From NCBI RefSeq assembly GCF_943193065.1, contig NZ_CALPCS010000003.1:1-64000 (forward strand): a stretch of DNA of 64,000 nucleotides. The letters are read 5' to 3'. The notes below the pieces were generated by a model. That model made no database searches and was not told where the DNA came from. It saw only the letters and a program-made list of their open reading frames with translations. Made by a program: the position numbers and the translations under genes. Source of the stretch: Veillonella agrestimuris. Lineage in GTDB: Bacteria; Bacillota; Negativicutes; Veillonellales; Veillonellaceae. Each line of letters begins with the position of its first letter. Within the stretch, counting starts at the first letter, position 1. Positions 8,085 to 15,953 of the stretch are shown here, piece after piece.

Positions 8085-8852
8085 ATGAAACGATTTCTAT
8101 TTCTATGTATGATGATTTGTGTTCTCCTTGTGTCGCTCGGTTGTGGTCTTTCCAATACTAAGCAAGGGGACGATAAAATTGTTATCCAGGCTGCTGCTAG
8201 TTTGAAAGGCGCTTTAACGGAGCTTTCCGATAACTATAAGCAAGCGCACAATTTGAAAGATGATCAAATTGCCATTAACTTTGCTGGTTCTGGAACATTG
8301 CGCCAACAAATTGAAGAAGGCGCCCCAGCTAGTTTATTTATTTCAGCGAACGAAAAAAATATGACTATGTTAGAAGAAAAAGGCTTGATGACAGATGTAA
8401 AGCCGTTCGTTACGAATGAATTAGTTCTTATCGTTCCTCATGGCCGTGACATGATCAGTATCGATCAATTGCCTACAGTGAACCGCCTTGTATTGGGCAA
8501 TCCAGAAACAGTGCCAGCTGGGAATTATGGAAAACAAACATTGACCAATTTAGGCTTATGGGAGCAAGTAGAACCACAAGTTGTGTATGCTAAAGATGTG
8601 AAAGCCGTTACGGCTGCCATTAGTCAAGGTGCAGGGGATGCAGGCTTTGTGTATAAAACAGATGCCATTGCCGCTGGTGATACCGTTACGATTGCAGCTA
8701 CTGCTCCAAGTGATTCCCATGATCCTGTTATATATCCTATCGGTATTATTAAGAAATACGACAATACATTGGCTCGCGATTTCTATCAATATATCGTATC
8801 TAAAGAAGGCCAAGCTGTATTAGAAAAATACGGCTTTACGAGTGCTCAGTAA
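8085..8852 (+). CDS. modA: molybdate ABC transporter substrate-binding lipoprotein
   Basis: 255-residue ModA that binds molybdate (or tungstate) outside the membrane. The ATG at 8085 follows AGGAGG and starts a lipoprotein signal with lipobox VSLGC; an in-frame start at 8067 has no ribosome site. Family signatures are IQAAASLKGALTEL, INFAGSGTLRQQIEEGAP, LFISANEKNM and, late, DAGFVYKTDA and VSKEGQAVLEKYGF. It is first of four genes with modB, modC and thiD (gap of 11 bp to modB). Confidence 0.95.
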   Translation: MKRFLFLCMMICVLLVSLGCGLSNTKQGDDKIVIQAAASLKGALTELSDNYKQAHNLKDDQIAINFAGSGTLRQQIEEGAPASLFISANEKNMTMLEEKGLMTDVKPFVTNELVLIVPHGRDMISIDQLPTVNRLVLGNPETVPAGNYGKQTLTNLGLWEQVEPQVVYAKDVKAVTAAISQGAGDAGFVYKTDAIAAGDTVTIAATAPSDSHDPVIYPIGIIKKYDNTLARDFYQYIVSKEGQAVLEKYGFTSAQ

Positions 8853-8863
8853 GCGAGGTTAGG

Positions 8864-9532
8864 ATGAGTCCTTTTTGGTTGTCCATAGGTGTTGCCACCA
8901 TAGCTCTTATTATTGTAGTTATTACTGGATTATGCCTATGTTTTTGGATGAATCGATGGCGCGGTAATGTGATTGCTATCATCGATTCGCTAGTTACATT
9001 ACCTTTAGTATTGCCGCCCGTAGTGGTAGGTTTTGCTTTGCTGATGGTGTTTTCTCCTGGCTATGCCTTTGGTGCCTGGTTAGAAGCACATCACATAGGT
9101 GTCGTTTTTTCTGCGTTAGGTGCTATTATTGCATCGTCCGTCATTTCCTTTCCGTTGTTTTATCAAACAGTGCGGGCCGCCTTGCAATCGGTGGATCACA
9201 ATATAGAAGATGTGGCCCGTACATTAGGGGCTTCGGAATTGCGCATCTTCTTGACCATATCCATGCCGTTAGCGTGGAAAGGGATTGTTACAGGCGCTAT
9301 TCTCGCCTTTTGTCGGGCGATGGGCGAATTTGGGGCCACCATTCTCATTGCTGGTAATATTCCTGGTCTTACTCGGACGATGCCGTTAGCCATTTATTCT
9401 TATGTGGAAGCGGGCCAGTATACAGAGGCTTTTGAGTTCGTCATTTATATTTGTGTTCTTACATTAGCCTTATTGAGTAGCATTCATTTACTCACGAAGG
9501 GGGCATTGTTCCGTCATAATGAAAGTCGTTAA
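8864..9532 (+). CDS. modB: molybdate ABC transporter permease
   Basis: 222-residue inner-membrane permease with five to six helices, usual length for ModB. GAGGTTAGG precedes the ATG. VTLPLVLPPVVVGFALL is a hallmark of ModB, and the coupling loop (EDVARTLGAS through FCRAMGEFGAT) docks on ModC. It forms a homodimer with two ModC. Spacing to modA is 11 bp and to modC 13 bp. Confidence 0.95.
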   Translation: MSPFWLSIGVATIALIIVVITGLCLCFWMNRWRGNVIAIIDSLVTLPLVLPPVVVGFALLMVFSPGYAFGAWLEAHHIGVVFSALGAIIASSVISFPLFYQTVRAALQSVDHNIEDVARTLGASELRIFLTISMPLAWKGIVTGAILAFCRAMGEFGATILIAGNIPGLTRTMPLAIYSYVEAGQYTEAFEFVIYICVLTLALLSSIHLLTKGALFRHNESR

Positions 9533-9545
9533 TAGGAGAGATTAT

Positions 9546-10169
9546 ATGATTACTTTTGATTTTTCTGTTTCAAGATCGACTTTCACTGTGAAAGCAACGG
9601 GCACATTACCATCGGGGATTACTGTATTAACTGGTCCTTCGGGGAGTGGTAAAACTACGTTTATCAAAAGTATTGCAGGCCTTGTCAAGCCTGACGAAGG
9701 AACTATTTATTATAATGATACCGCTTGGTTTGATGGGATGAATCGTATTTGGGTGCCGGTACAGAAGCGGCAAGTAGGCTATATGCCACAAGGGAATATT
9801 GTATTTCCTCATATGACGGTGGAGCACAATATTACCTATAGCAATCGAGGTACAAAAGAGACTTGTGAGGTTCTTTTAAAGCGGCTTGGCTTAGAAGTAT
9901 ATCGTCATACGAAGGCTGGACGCTTATCGGGAGGGGAACAACAACGAGTTGCATTAGGGCGTGCCTTATACTCTAAACCGACCGTACTTCTTTTAGACGA
10001 ACCATTATCGGCGTTAGATTGGAATCTATATCATCAAGTACGAGATGAATTAGTAGGAATTATTCGAGAATGGCAAGTACCTTGTTTATGGGTAACCCAT
10101 AATATCAATGATGTAGATACAGTAGCAGATCACCATTGGGCATGTGATAATGGATTGATTACTATTTGA
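9546..10169 (+). CDS. modC: molybdate ABC transporter ATPase, short form
   Basis: 207-residue ATPase of the molybdate importer. The start is ATG 9546 with AGGAGAG upstream; an in-frame ATG at 9519 would overlap modB and lacks a ribosome site. Walker A GPSGSGKT, Q-loop YMPQGNIVFPHMTV, signature LSGGEQQR, Walker B VLLLDEPLSALD and switch His in WVTHNI are intact. The protein stops right after the nucleotide-binding domain and lacks the C-terminal TOBE/Mop regulatory domain that gives many ModC proteins about 350 residues, so molybdate feedback through ModC is probably absent. Confidence 0.92.
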   Translation: MITFDFSVSRSTFTVKATGTLPSGITVLTGPSGSGKTTFIKSIAGLVKPDEGTIYYNDTAWFDGMNRIWVPVQKRQVGYMPQGNIVFPHMTVEHNITYSNRGTKETCEVLLKRLGLEVYRHTKAGRLSGGEQQRVALGRALYSKPTVLLLDEPLSALDWNLYHQVRDELVGIIREWQVPCLWVTHNINDVDTVADHHWACDNGLITI

Positions 10170-10178
10170 GGAGGCTAG

Positions 10179-10973
10179 ATGATGAAATTACGCACTGCAT
10201 TATCGATTGCTGGCACTGACCCTAGCGGCGGAGCTGGTGTTATGGCAGATTTAAAATCATTTCAAAGTCGTCATGTGTATGGTATGGCTGTTATTACTTC
10301 GGTAGTGGCGCAGAATACGACAGGCGTACAATTAGTAGAGCATATGCCACTACCGGTTATCGAAGCGCAGCTGCATGCAGTCTATTCCGATATTCCGCCT
10401 CATGCGATAAAAACTGGTATGATTGGGACGGCACAAATGATGGATATTATATATCCTTATGTTAAAAAGTCTCCTGTTTATGTTATGGATCCCGTTATGA
10501 TTGCTACCAGTGGAGACCGATTGGTTTCTCATGAAGCGGTGCAGACGTTGCAGTCTCAACTGATACCCTTAGCTACTTTGGTGACGCCTAACCGCAGTGA
10601 AGCAGAAGTGCTAGCCCGCATGTCTATCGAATCAGTAGACGACATTTACCGAGCTGGTCGCATTATTATTAAGGAATTAGGTCCTCACGGGGTGATTATT
10701 AAAGGCGGGCATATCGGCATCGATGCGGTGGACTATTTATTTTTGCACACCGGTGAAAGCTATCGCTGGAGCAGCCCTAAGTTTAATACGAAACATACTC
10801 ATGGTACAGGCTGTACTTTTTCTGCTGTCATTACAGCAGAGCTAGCGAAAGGGAAGAGCATCATTGATGCTGTAGGATTAGCTAAACAATATATAACGAA
10901 AGCCATAGAACTGAATCCTGGATTGGGACGAGGGAGTGGACCGGTCAATCATATGGCGTATCACGAGTGGTAA
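10179..10973 (+). CDS. thiD: hydroxymethylpyrimidine (phosphate) kinase
   Basis: 264-residue ribokinase-fold kinase that phosphorylates HMP and HMP-P in thiamine synthesis or salvage (cytoplasm). GAGGAGG lies upstream; ATG 10179 or the adjacent ATG 10182 could be used. Signatures: IAGTDPSGGAGVMADLKSF at the N-terminus, VMDPVMIATSG in the middle, and the anion-hole/catalytic motif GTGCTFSAVITAELAKG near residue 210. It follows modC by 9 bp, so it is co-transcribed with molybdate uptake. No other thiamine gene and no TPP riboswitch is seen here, which makes the pairing unusual. Pyridoxal kinase activity is a known alternative for this family. Confidence 0.9.
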   Translation: MMKLRTALSIAGTDPSGGAGVMADLKSFQSRHVYGMAVITSVVAQNTTGVQLVEHMPLPVIEAQLHAVYSDIPPHAIKTGMIGTAQMMDIIYPYVKKSPVYVMDPVMIATSGDRLVSHEAVQTLQSQLIPLATLVTPNRSEAEVLARMSIESVDDIYRAGRIIIKELGPHGVIIKGGHIGIDAVDYLFLHTGESYRWSSPKFNTKHTHGTGCTFSAVITAELAKGKSIIDAVGLAKQYITKAIELNPGLGRGSGPVNHMAYHEW

Positions 10974-11037
10974 GGTATATATTAAGAGTACATGTAAATA
11001 GAGTCTTTAGTGTATAATCTCGATAAGAACACAAAAA

Positions 11038-11067
11038 GAAAGCCCCATCCGCGGATGGGGCTTTTTA
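11038..11067. terminator. bidirectional terminator between thiD and rubrerythrin
   Basis: AAAGCCCCATCC / GGATGGGGCTTT stem with a very short GC loop, then T5 on the + strand and A-rich (T-rich on -) on the other side. Confidence 0.9.
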
Positions 11068-11104
11068 AGACCACTTGGTCGTAATGTGTAATTTTACTTA
11101 CAGA

Positions 11105-11653
11105 TTAGTAAGCTTCAACGTGACGTTGGAAGTAAGCTTGTGGGTGAGCACATACTGGGCAAAGTTTTGGAGCTTCTTCACCAACGTGGATGTAACCGCA
11201 GTTAGCGCAGATCCAAGCGATAGGGCCGTCATCGCTGCGGAATACAGTTTTACCAGCTACACGAGCTGCTAATGCTAAGTAACGAGCTTCGTGTTGGGAC
11301 TCGATGCGAGCTACTTCACGCATTTGGTAAGCGATTTTAGCGAAGCCTTCGCGTTCTGCTTCATCAGCGAAGTTTTTGTACATTGTAGTGTACTCGTAGT
11401 TTTCGCCAGCTGCTGCGTCACGAAGGTTGGCTTCGATATCAGCGGAGATGTCGCCACCATGAAGAGCTTGGAACCACAATTTAGCATGTGCGGATTCGTT
11501 GTGAGCTGTTTCTTCGAAGTAGTCAGCGATTTGGTTCATGCCAGCTTTACGAGCTGCTGCTGCGTAGAATGTATATTTTTGGAACGCTTGAGATTCGCCT
11601 GCAAATGCTTCTTGAAGATTTTTTTCTGTGTTTGAGCCTTTTAATTCTGCCAT
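11105..11653 (-). CDS. rubrerythrin
   Basis: 182-residue two-domain rubrerythrin, a cytoplasmic peroxide reductase of anaerobes. The start is the ATG at 11653 with AAGGAG upstream; a longer in-frame reading to 11746 has no ribosome site and runs through a palindrome. The N-terminal ferritin-like four-helix bundle carries diiron ligands in EAFAGESQAF, EETAHNESAHA and ARIESQHEARY. The C-terminal rubredoxin-like domain has two CxxC motifs (CANCGY and CPVCAHP) for one Fe. It has its own promoter, a leader of about 215 nt with three near-identical palindromes, and its own terminator. FprA (54736) is the window's other oxygen-defence enzyme. Confidence 0.95.
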   Translation of the reverse strand: MAELKGSNTEKNLQEAFAGESQAFQKYTFYAAAARKAGMNQIADYFEETAHNESAHAKLWFQALHGGDISADIEANLRDAAAGENYEYTTMYKNFADEAEREGFAKIAYQMREVARIESQHEARYLALAARVAGKTVFRSDDGPIAWICANCGYIHVGEEAPKLCPVCAHPQAYFQRHVEAY

Positions 11654-11739
11654 TTTTCTTTCTCCTTTGTACTTACGGATATGTCTAAAAAGATACTTAC
11701 ATATATCTCTAAACCCCTTGGTCGAGACTGTAACATAAT

Positions 11740-11753
11740 AAGACACTTGTCTT
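11740..11753. promoter_or_regulatory. rubrerythrin leader palindrome A
   Basis: AAGACA-CT-TGTCTT, a perfect 6-2-6 inverted repeat with the core CACTTG shared by two further copies upstream. Confidence 0.6.
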
Positions 11754-11763
11754 TACATTAGAT

Positions 11764-11777
11764 TAGGCACTTGCCTA
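11764..11777. promoter_or_regulatory. rubrerythrin leader palindrome B
   Basis: TAGGCA-CT-TGCCTA, perfect 6-2-6 inverted repeat. Its centre is 24 bp from copy A. Confidence 0.6.
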
Positions 11778-11808
11778 GTTCTAAATATGTACTTAACTTA
11801 ACTGATAT

Positions 11809-11822
11809 GAGGCACTTGCCTC
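11809..11822. promoter_or_regulatory. rubrerythrin leader palindrome C
   Basis: GAGGCA-CT-TGCCTC, perfect 6-2-6 inverted repeat. Its centre is 45 bp from copy B and about 60 bp downstream of the -10 box. All three copies lie inside the transcribed leader, so they may be roadblock operators in DNA or short hairpins with an ACUU loop in RNA. Confidence 0.6.
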
Positions 11823-11874
11823 TATACACTACACAATGGATTCGCATACCTAACGAATAATCATTGTTGACTAC

Positions 11875-11903
11875 ATTATAACGTGTCTAATTGAGAAATG
11901 CAA
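11875..11903 (-). promoter_or_regulatory. rubrerythrin promoter
   Basis: On the minus strand TTGCAT (11903-11898), 17-bp spacer, TATAAT (11880-11875). The transcript would start near 11868. Confidence 0.75.
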
Positions 11904-12165
11904 GAGGTAAATTCAAAAAAATCTATAATTTTTTTAAATGATAAATATTATCAATGTAGTAACGGCGGGCTTTTATAGAACTAGATAGTAGAGGGCTTCC
12001 TATTTATAGGTTAGAACTCATATTGATAATTAAAAACAAAATGGAAAATCATTATTGATTAAGGATGAGATGAATGTCAAAATGTAACGGCATATATTAG
12101 GATCTTTTTATAAAGTTATGGCCCCTTAAAGGAGAATTTAACAGAAAAATAGAAATAATAAAATA

Positions 12166-12202
12166 TGCTGTATAATTAAGATGCTCCGTTGCTGTATAAT
12201 TA
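12166..12202 (+). promoter_or_regulatory. duplicated -10 segment before the DUF951 gene
   Basis: TGCTGTATAATTA occurs twice, 24 bp apart, each copy with a full TATAAT (12171-12176 and 12195-12200). This suggests tandem overlapping promoters or a small duplication. The rest of the gap 11904-12165 is AT-rich with no gene visible. Confidence 0.45.
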
Positions 12203-12233
12203 TATGCATATGATAACATCTATAGGAGGAACA

Positions 12234-12449
12234 ATGGCTTTTACTAGATATTATGTAGGCGACGTGGTACGCATGAAAAAACGACACCCTTGCGGTAGTA
12301 GCGAGTGGGAAGTGAAACGGATTGGCACAGATTTTTTAATCGTCTGCCAAGGTTGCGGTCATCAATTGTTGATGGCGCGCCCTAAATTTGAAAAAGCGGT
12401 AAAAACCTTAATATCTCGTTTACCAGAGCATGAAACAAAGTCAGAATAA
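12234..12449 (+). CDS. DUF951 family protein
   Basis: 71 residues, a small protein widespread in Firmicutes with no assigned function. ATG 12234 follows AGGAGG and gives the typical family length; an upstream in-frame start at 12189 adds 15 unlikely residues. Family pattern: GDVVRMKKRHPCGS, EWEVKRIGTD and CQGCGHQLLMARPKFEK. The single Cys near the front (HPCGS) together with CQGC could make a small metal or nucleic-acid-binding site. In other Firmicutes this gene sits near replication or translation genes. Here it precedes the selenium genes, separated by about 106 bp. Confidence 0.85.
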   Translation: MAFTRYYVGDVVRMKKRHPCGSSEWEVKRIGTDFLIVCQGCGHQLLMARPKFEKAVKTLISRLPEHETKSE

Positions 12450-12555
12450 CAACGAATGATTACTATACACTTTTACTATGTATATACTATTTAATGACAT
12501 TGCTGATGATATACTGTGTCATCTCATTGATAGGTCGATATATGCAGGAGGACAC

Positions 12556-13587
12556 ATGGTACGATTAACAGAATATGTAACAAGTGGGGGCTGTGCATGT
12601 AAAATCGGCCCTCATATTTTGCAACGCGTGTTAGATAGTGTAAAGCCCGTAACCAATGATAATGTATTAGCAGATATGACCGGGGCTGATGATGCGGGCA
12701 TTTATAAATTAAATGATACGACGGCGCTCGTACAGACCTTAGATTTTTTTACCCCTATTGTAGATGACCCTACGCTGTTTGGTAAGATTGCGGCTTGTAA
12801 TGCGCTTAGCGATGTATATGCTATGGGAGGAACCCCTTTAACAGCGATGAATATAGTTGGCTTTCCTGTGCCGTTAGTGGAACAAGGTGTTTTGACAGAT
12901 GTTCTTAATGGGGCAGCGGATATAGTGCGTCAATCCGGAGCTGCTATCGTAGGTGGACATAGTATTGAAAATAAAGAGCCTATTTTTGGGATGTCCATTA
13001 CTGGTTCTGTACACCCCGATAAGGTGTGGAAAAATAAAGGTGCTCGTGAAGGTGATGTGCTGATTTTGACGAAACCTATTGGGACAGGCGTTATGAGTAA
13101 TGCTTTGAAAGGAGATTTATTTCCTACTGGTGTAGCACAAGCGGTGGCGAGCATGAGTACACTCAATAAATATGCTGCTGAAGTAGCCCAAAACTACACG
13201 ATTCACGCTTGTACAGATATTACGGGTTTTAGCTTGGTGGGGCATAGTGTAGAAATGGCAGCTGCTTCAGGTATTACTATTGACTTGCATGCTCATAGTT
13301 TGCCGCTCTTTGATGACGTTCTGGAAGGAGCGCGCATGGGTTTAGTGCCAGCTGCTACTTACGGTAACCGAAAAGCCATTACCGATGTAGCTATAGGTAG
13401 TGACTTGGATCTTGTGTGGCAAGATATCGTGTTTGATCCCCAAACATCGGGGGGCTTATTGCTAGCTGTGCCGCCGAGTGAAAGCGATCAATTATTAGCC
13501 GATTTACATAGTGCTGGTGTAACGAGTGCGACTATGATAGGTATGTGTGAAAGCTTTAGCGGCGTTTCAGTACAGGTAATAGCGTAA
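12556..13587 (+). CDS. selD: selenide, water dikinase
   Basis: 343-residue SelD that makes selenophosphate from selenide and ATP, the donor for selenocysteine, selenouridine or the selenium cofactor of Mo hydroxylases. ATG 12556 follows GGAGGA; an in-frame start at 12478 is rejected for lack of a ribosome site. The catalytic loop SGGCACKIGP (Cys form, no Sec needed) is near residue 13. Metal/ATP motifs follow: DDAGIYKLND, DFFTPIVDDP, NALSDVYAMGG, GGHSIENKEP and the late DPQTSGGLL. Its neighbours yedF and DUF3343 form a selenium operon (19-bp gap, then 1-nt overlap). Confidence 0.95.
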   Translation: MVRLTEYVTSGGCACKIGPHILQRVLDSVKPVTNDNVLADMTGADDAGIYKLNDTTALVQTLDFFTPIVDDPTLFGKIAACNALSDVYAMGGTPLTAMNIVGFPVPLVEQGVLTDVLNGAADIVRQSGAAIVGGHSIENKEPIFGMSITGSVHPDKVWKNKGAREGDVLILTKPIGTGVMSNALKGDLFPTGVAQAVASMSTLNKYAAEVAQNYTIHACTDITGFSLVGHSVEMAAASGITIDLHAHSLPLFDDVLEGARMGLVPAATYGNRKAITDVAIGSDLDLVWQDIVFDPQTSGGLLLAVPPSESDQLLADLHSAGVTSATMIGMCESFSGVSVQVIA

Positions 13588-13606
13588 ATATAAGGAGAAC
13601 AATATA

Positions 13607-14224
13607 ATGAATAGTACAAAAGGAATTATTGTCGATGTTCGCGGTAGTTTATGTCCTAAACCGGTAATAGAAACAAAACAGGTTGTTGATAAAGCACCAG
13701 GAGAAGTAATAACGACTATTGTAGATAATGAAGTGAGTCGAGATAATGTAGAAAAATTTGGTGTATCTAAAGGGTATAGTGTTACTATTGCTCAAGAGGG
13801 AAAGGATTTTTACCTTACTTTGGTGCCAGGAGATATGAATCATAATGATGTTACTGTAAATATAGATACATTACAGGAAAGCGCTCATGTAGGTAATCGG
13901 GTACTTCTGATGACAAAAGACTATCTAGGTGAAGGTAGTGAAGAATTAGGTCGTAATTTAATGAAAACATTCTGGACTTGTGTGGTAGAAGCTGACGTAA
14001 AGCCAAAAACAATTTACTTCATTAATAGTGCGGTCAAAATGGTCGTTACTGATTCTGTTCATTTAGACAATTTGAAAGAACTTGCTAAAGCCGGCGTTGA
14101 CATTGCAGCATGTGGTATTTGTTTAGACTATTATGGCGTAAAAGATCAAGTTGATGTCGGGACTATTACGAATCTCTATGCTATTACAGATTCTCTTATG
14201 AATGAAGCCGTGGTAAAACTATAA
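13607..14224 (+). CDS. yedF: selenium metabolism protein YedF (TusA-DsrE fusion)
   Basis: 205 residues: an N-terminal TusA-like sulfurtransferase domain (about 5-75) with active Cys in GSLCPKPVIETK, joined to a C-terminal DsrE-like domain (about 95-205) containing CGICLDYYG. This architecture is the selenium-associated YedF family that accompanies selD in genomes with selenium-dependent enzymes; a persulfide/perselenide relay is the proposed role, not proved. AAGGAGAA precedes the ATG. The stop overlaps the next start (TAATG). Confidence 0.92.
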   Translation: MNSTKGIIVDVRGSLCPKPVIETKQVVDKAPGEVITTIVDNEVSRDNVEKFGVSKGYSVTIAQEGKDFYLTLVPGDMNHNDVTVNIDTLQESAHVGNRVLLMTKDYLGEGSEELGRNLMKTFWTCVVEADVKPKTIYFINSAVKMVVTDSVHLDNLKELAKAGVDIAACGICLDYYGVKDQVDVGTITNLYAITDSLMNEAVVKL

Positions 14225-14478
14225 TGGATATTGTCATTGTATTTACGTCTTACTATTTTGCCGATAAGTTAGATAAAATTTTGACGGCCCAAGGTATTGC
14301 TTTTAAATTGATTGCTGTCCCACCTGAAATCTCTGATGCTTGCGGCATGGCTATCCGTATACAACCTAGCTTGATTGATACAGTCAAAGCAATTATGAAA
14401 GACAATCATATTAGTCCATCTCACATCTATTGGTATACAAGAGGAGAGGAACCTATTGTATATAAAGGCTCACAGTAA
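14224..14478 (+). CDS. DUF3343 putative Se/S carrier protein
   Basis: 84-residue DUF3343 protein, described as a possible Se/S carrier because it co-occurs with selD and yedF. The conserved ACGMAIRIQP segment near residue 40 holds the single Cys. It is translationally coupled to yedF by a 1-nt TAATG overlap. A second DUF3343 gene lies at 27258 in the other selenium cluster. Direct biochemical function is not known to me. Confidence 0.85.
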   Translation: MDIVIVFTSYYFADKLDKILTAQGIAFKLIAVPPEISDACGMAIRIQPSLIDTVKAIMKDNHISPSHIYWYTRGEEPIVYKGSQ

Positions 14479-14512
14479 AAGGTGAGTTTGTTTGACTCAA
14501 TGATAGAGGGGA

Positions 14513-14567
14513 TGAAGAAAGAAGAGCATACACCTAATTGTTAGGTATATGCTCTTCTTTCTTTTTT
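14513..14567. terminator. bidirectional terminator, selenium operon and ychF
   Basis: Long stem (AAGAAAGAAGAGCATA.ACCTAA / TTAGGT.ATGCTCTTCTTTCTT) with a 3-nt loop, then T7. It serves the convergent genes on both sides. Confidence 0.9.
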
Positions 14568-14587
14568 TATAATATTTGATGATTGTT

Positions 14588-15694
14588 TTATACATTGAAG
14601 CGGAAATGTGTAACATCGCCGTCTTTCATAATATAATCTTTGCCTTCTAGGCGTACAAGGCCTTTTTCTTTCGCTGCGTTTTGGCTGCCGCAAGCTTCTA
14701 GATCTGAGAACGATACGATTTCAGCGCGGATAAAGCCCTTTTCGATATCAGAATGAATTTTGCCAGCTGCTTGTGGAGCTTTTGTACCATTGACGATGGT
14801 CCAAGCACGAGCTTCCATTTCACCTGCTGTGAAGTAGTTAATAAGACCTAAGAGGGAATAGCTAGCTTTGATTAGTTTTGTTAAACCAGACTCTGCTAAT
14901 CCTAAATCTTCTAAGAAAGCAGTTGCTTCTTCTTCGGAAAGCTCTGCAATTTCAGACTCGATACGTGCAGATACAACGACGATACCAGAACCTTCGGCAG
15001 CAGCGTACTCTTCAACGCGTTTTACATGCTCGTTGGCAGAATAATCAGCTACTTCGTCTTCTGATACATTAGCTACATATAGAGAAGCTTTTGCTGTTAA
15101 TAAAGATAGATCTTTAATTAGTGCTAATTCGTCTTCGTCTAGTCCTTGCGCACGAATTGGTTTTGCTTCGCCTAAACCTTCGATAATGCGTTCTAATACG
15201 GGTAGTTCTGCGCGGGCATCTTTGTCGCCAGATTTAGCTAATTTTTCGATGCGTTGTTTTCGTTTTTCTACAGACTCAAGATCTGCTAAACATAATTCGG
15301 TATTGATGATTTCAATATCTCGGATTGGATCGATAGAACCGGCTACGTGGGTAATATTAGGGTCATCGAAGCAACGAATTACTTGTGCAATGGCATCAAC
15401 TTCACGGATATGACTAAGGAATTTATTTCCTAATCCTTCCCCTTTAGAGGCGCCTTCTACGAGGCCTGCAATATCAACAAAGCGCATCGCTGCAGGGAGA
15501 ATGCGTTTAGAACCATACATGTCAGCGAGGACTTTCAAACGATCATCAGGAACGTCAACAACGCCTACATTTGGTTCGATTGTACAGAATGGATAATTCG
15601 CTGCTTCTGCACCAGCTTTAGTAATGGCATTAAATAATGTACTTTTGCCAACATTTGGAAGGCCTACAATGCCTACTTCTAAATTTGTGCTCAT
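14588..15694 (-). CDS. ychF: ribosome-binding ATPase YchF (Obg-like)
   Basis: 368-residue P-loop NTPase of the OLA1/YchF group, which hydrolyses ATP and binds ribosomes. AAGGTGG lies upstream. G1 GLPNVGKSTLFNAIT, G2/G3 region ANYPFCTIEPNVG and DIAGLVEGASKGEGLGNKFL, a coiled coil around residues 130-200, and the C-terminal TGS domain ending in MKDGDVTHFRFNV are all present. NVSED replaces the canonical NKxD specificity motif, as is typical of the group. Complete, standing alone between terminators. Confidence 0.96.
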   Translation of the reverse strand: MSTNLEVGIVGLPNVGKSTLFNAITKAGAEAANYPFCTIEPNVGVVDVPDDRLKVLADMYGSKRILPAAMRFVDIAGLVEGASKGEGLGNKFLSHIREVDAIAQVIRCFDDPNITHVAGSIDPIRDIEIINTELCLADLESVEKRKQRIEKLAKSGDKDARAELPVLERIIEGLGEAKPIRAQGLDEDELALIKDLSLLTAKASLYVANVSEDEVADYSANEHVKRVEEYAAAEGSGIVVVSARIESEIAELSEEEATAFLEDLGLAESGLTKLIKASYSLLGLINYFTAGEMEARAWTIVNGTKAPQAAGKIHSDIEKGFIRAEIVSFSDLEACGSQNAAKEKGLVRLEGKDYIMKDGDVTHFRFNV

Positions 15695-15815
15695 GGTACC
15701 ACCTTTATATAATAATTATATTAATACGTGCAATGATTGTGAAAGTTTCATAGAAACTTTATTGACTATTTATTATATCATAGATGCAATGATAACTTAA
15801 AATATTTACGAATAC

Positions 15816-15852
15816 AAATAGGTCACTACCGTAGGTAGTGACCTATTTTTTT
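15816..15852. terminator. terminator-like hairpin between ddh and ychF
   Basis: 15-bp stem AAATAGGTCACTACC / GGTAGTGACCTATTT with a 3-nt loop and T7 on the + strand. For the minus-strand ddh transcript it would act with a weaker T-tract. Confidence 0.8.
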
Positions 15853-15953
15853 ACTCTTACTGTTTTCATATATTTAATTGTAGTGTATTCATTATATGAA
15901 GGGAAGATAAGGTTATAGAATAAGAGACAACTTTCTTTAATGTGCAACTTTGA

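Noticed and set aside
11291..11635. 114-codon + strand frame opposite rubrerythrin
   Set aside because: Shadow of the conserved rubrerythrin gene, Cys/Phe-rich and without a ribosome site.
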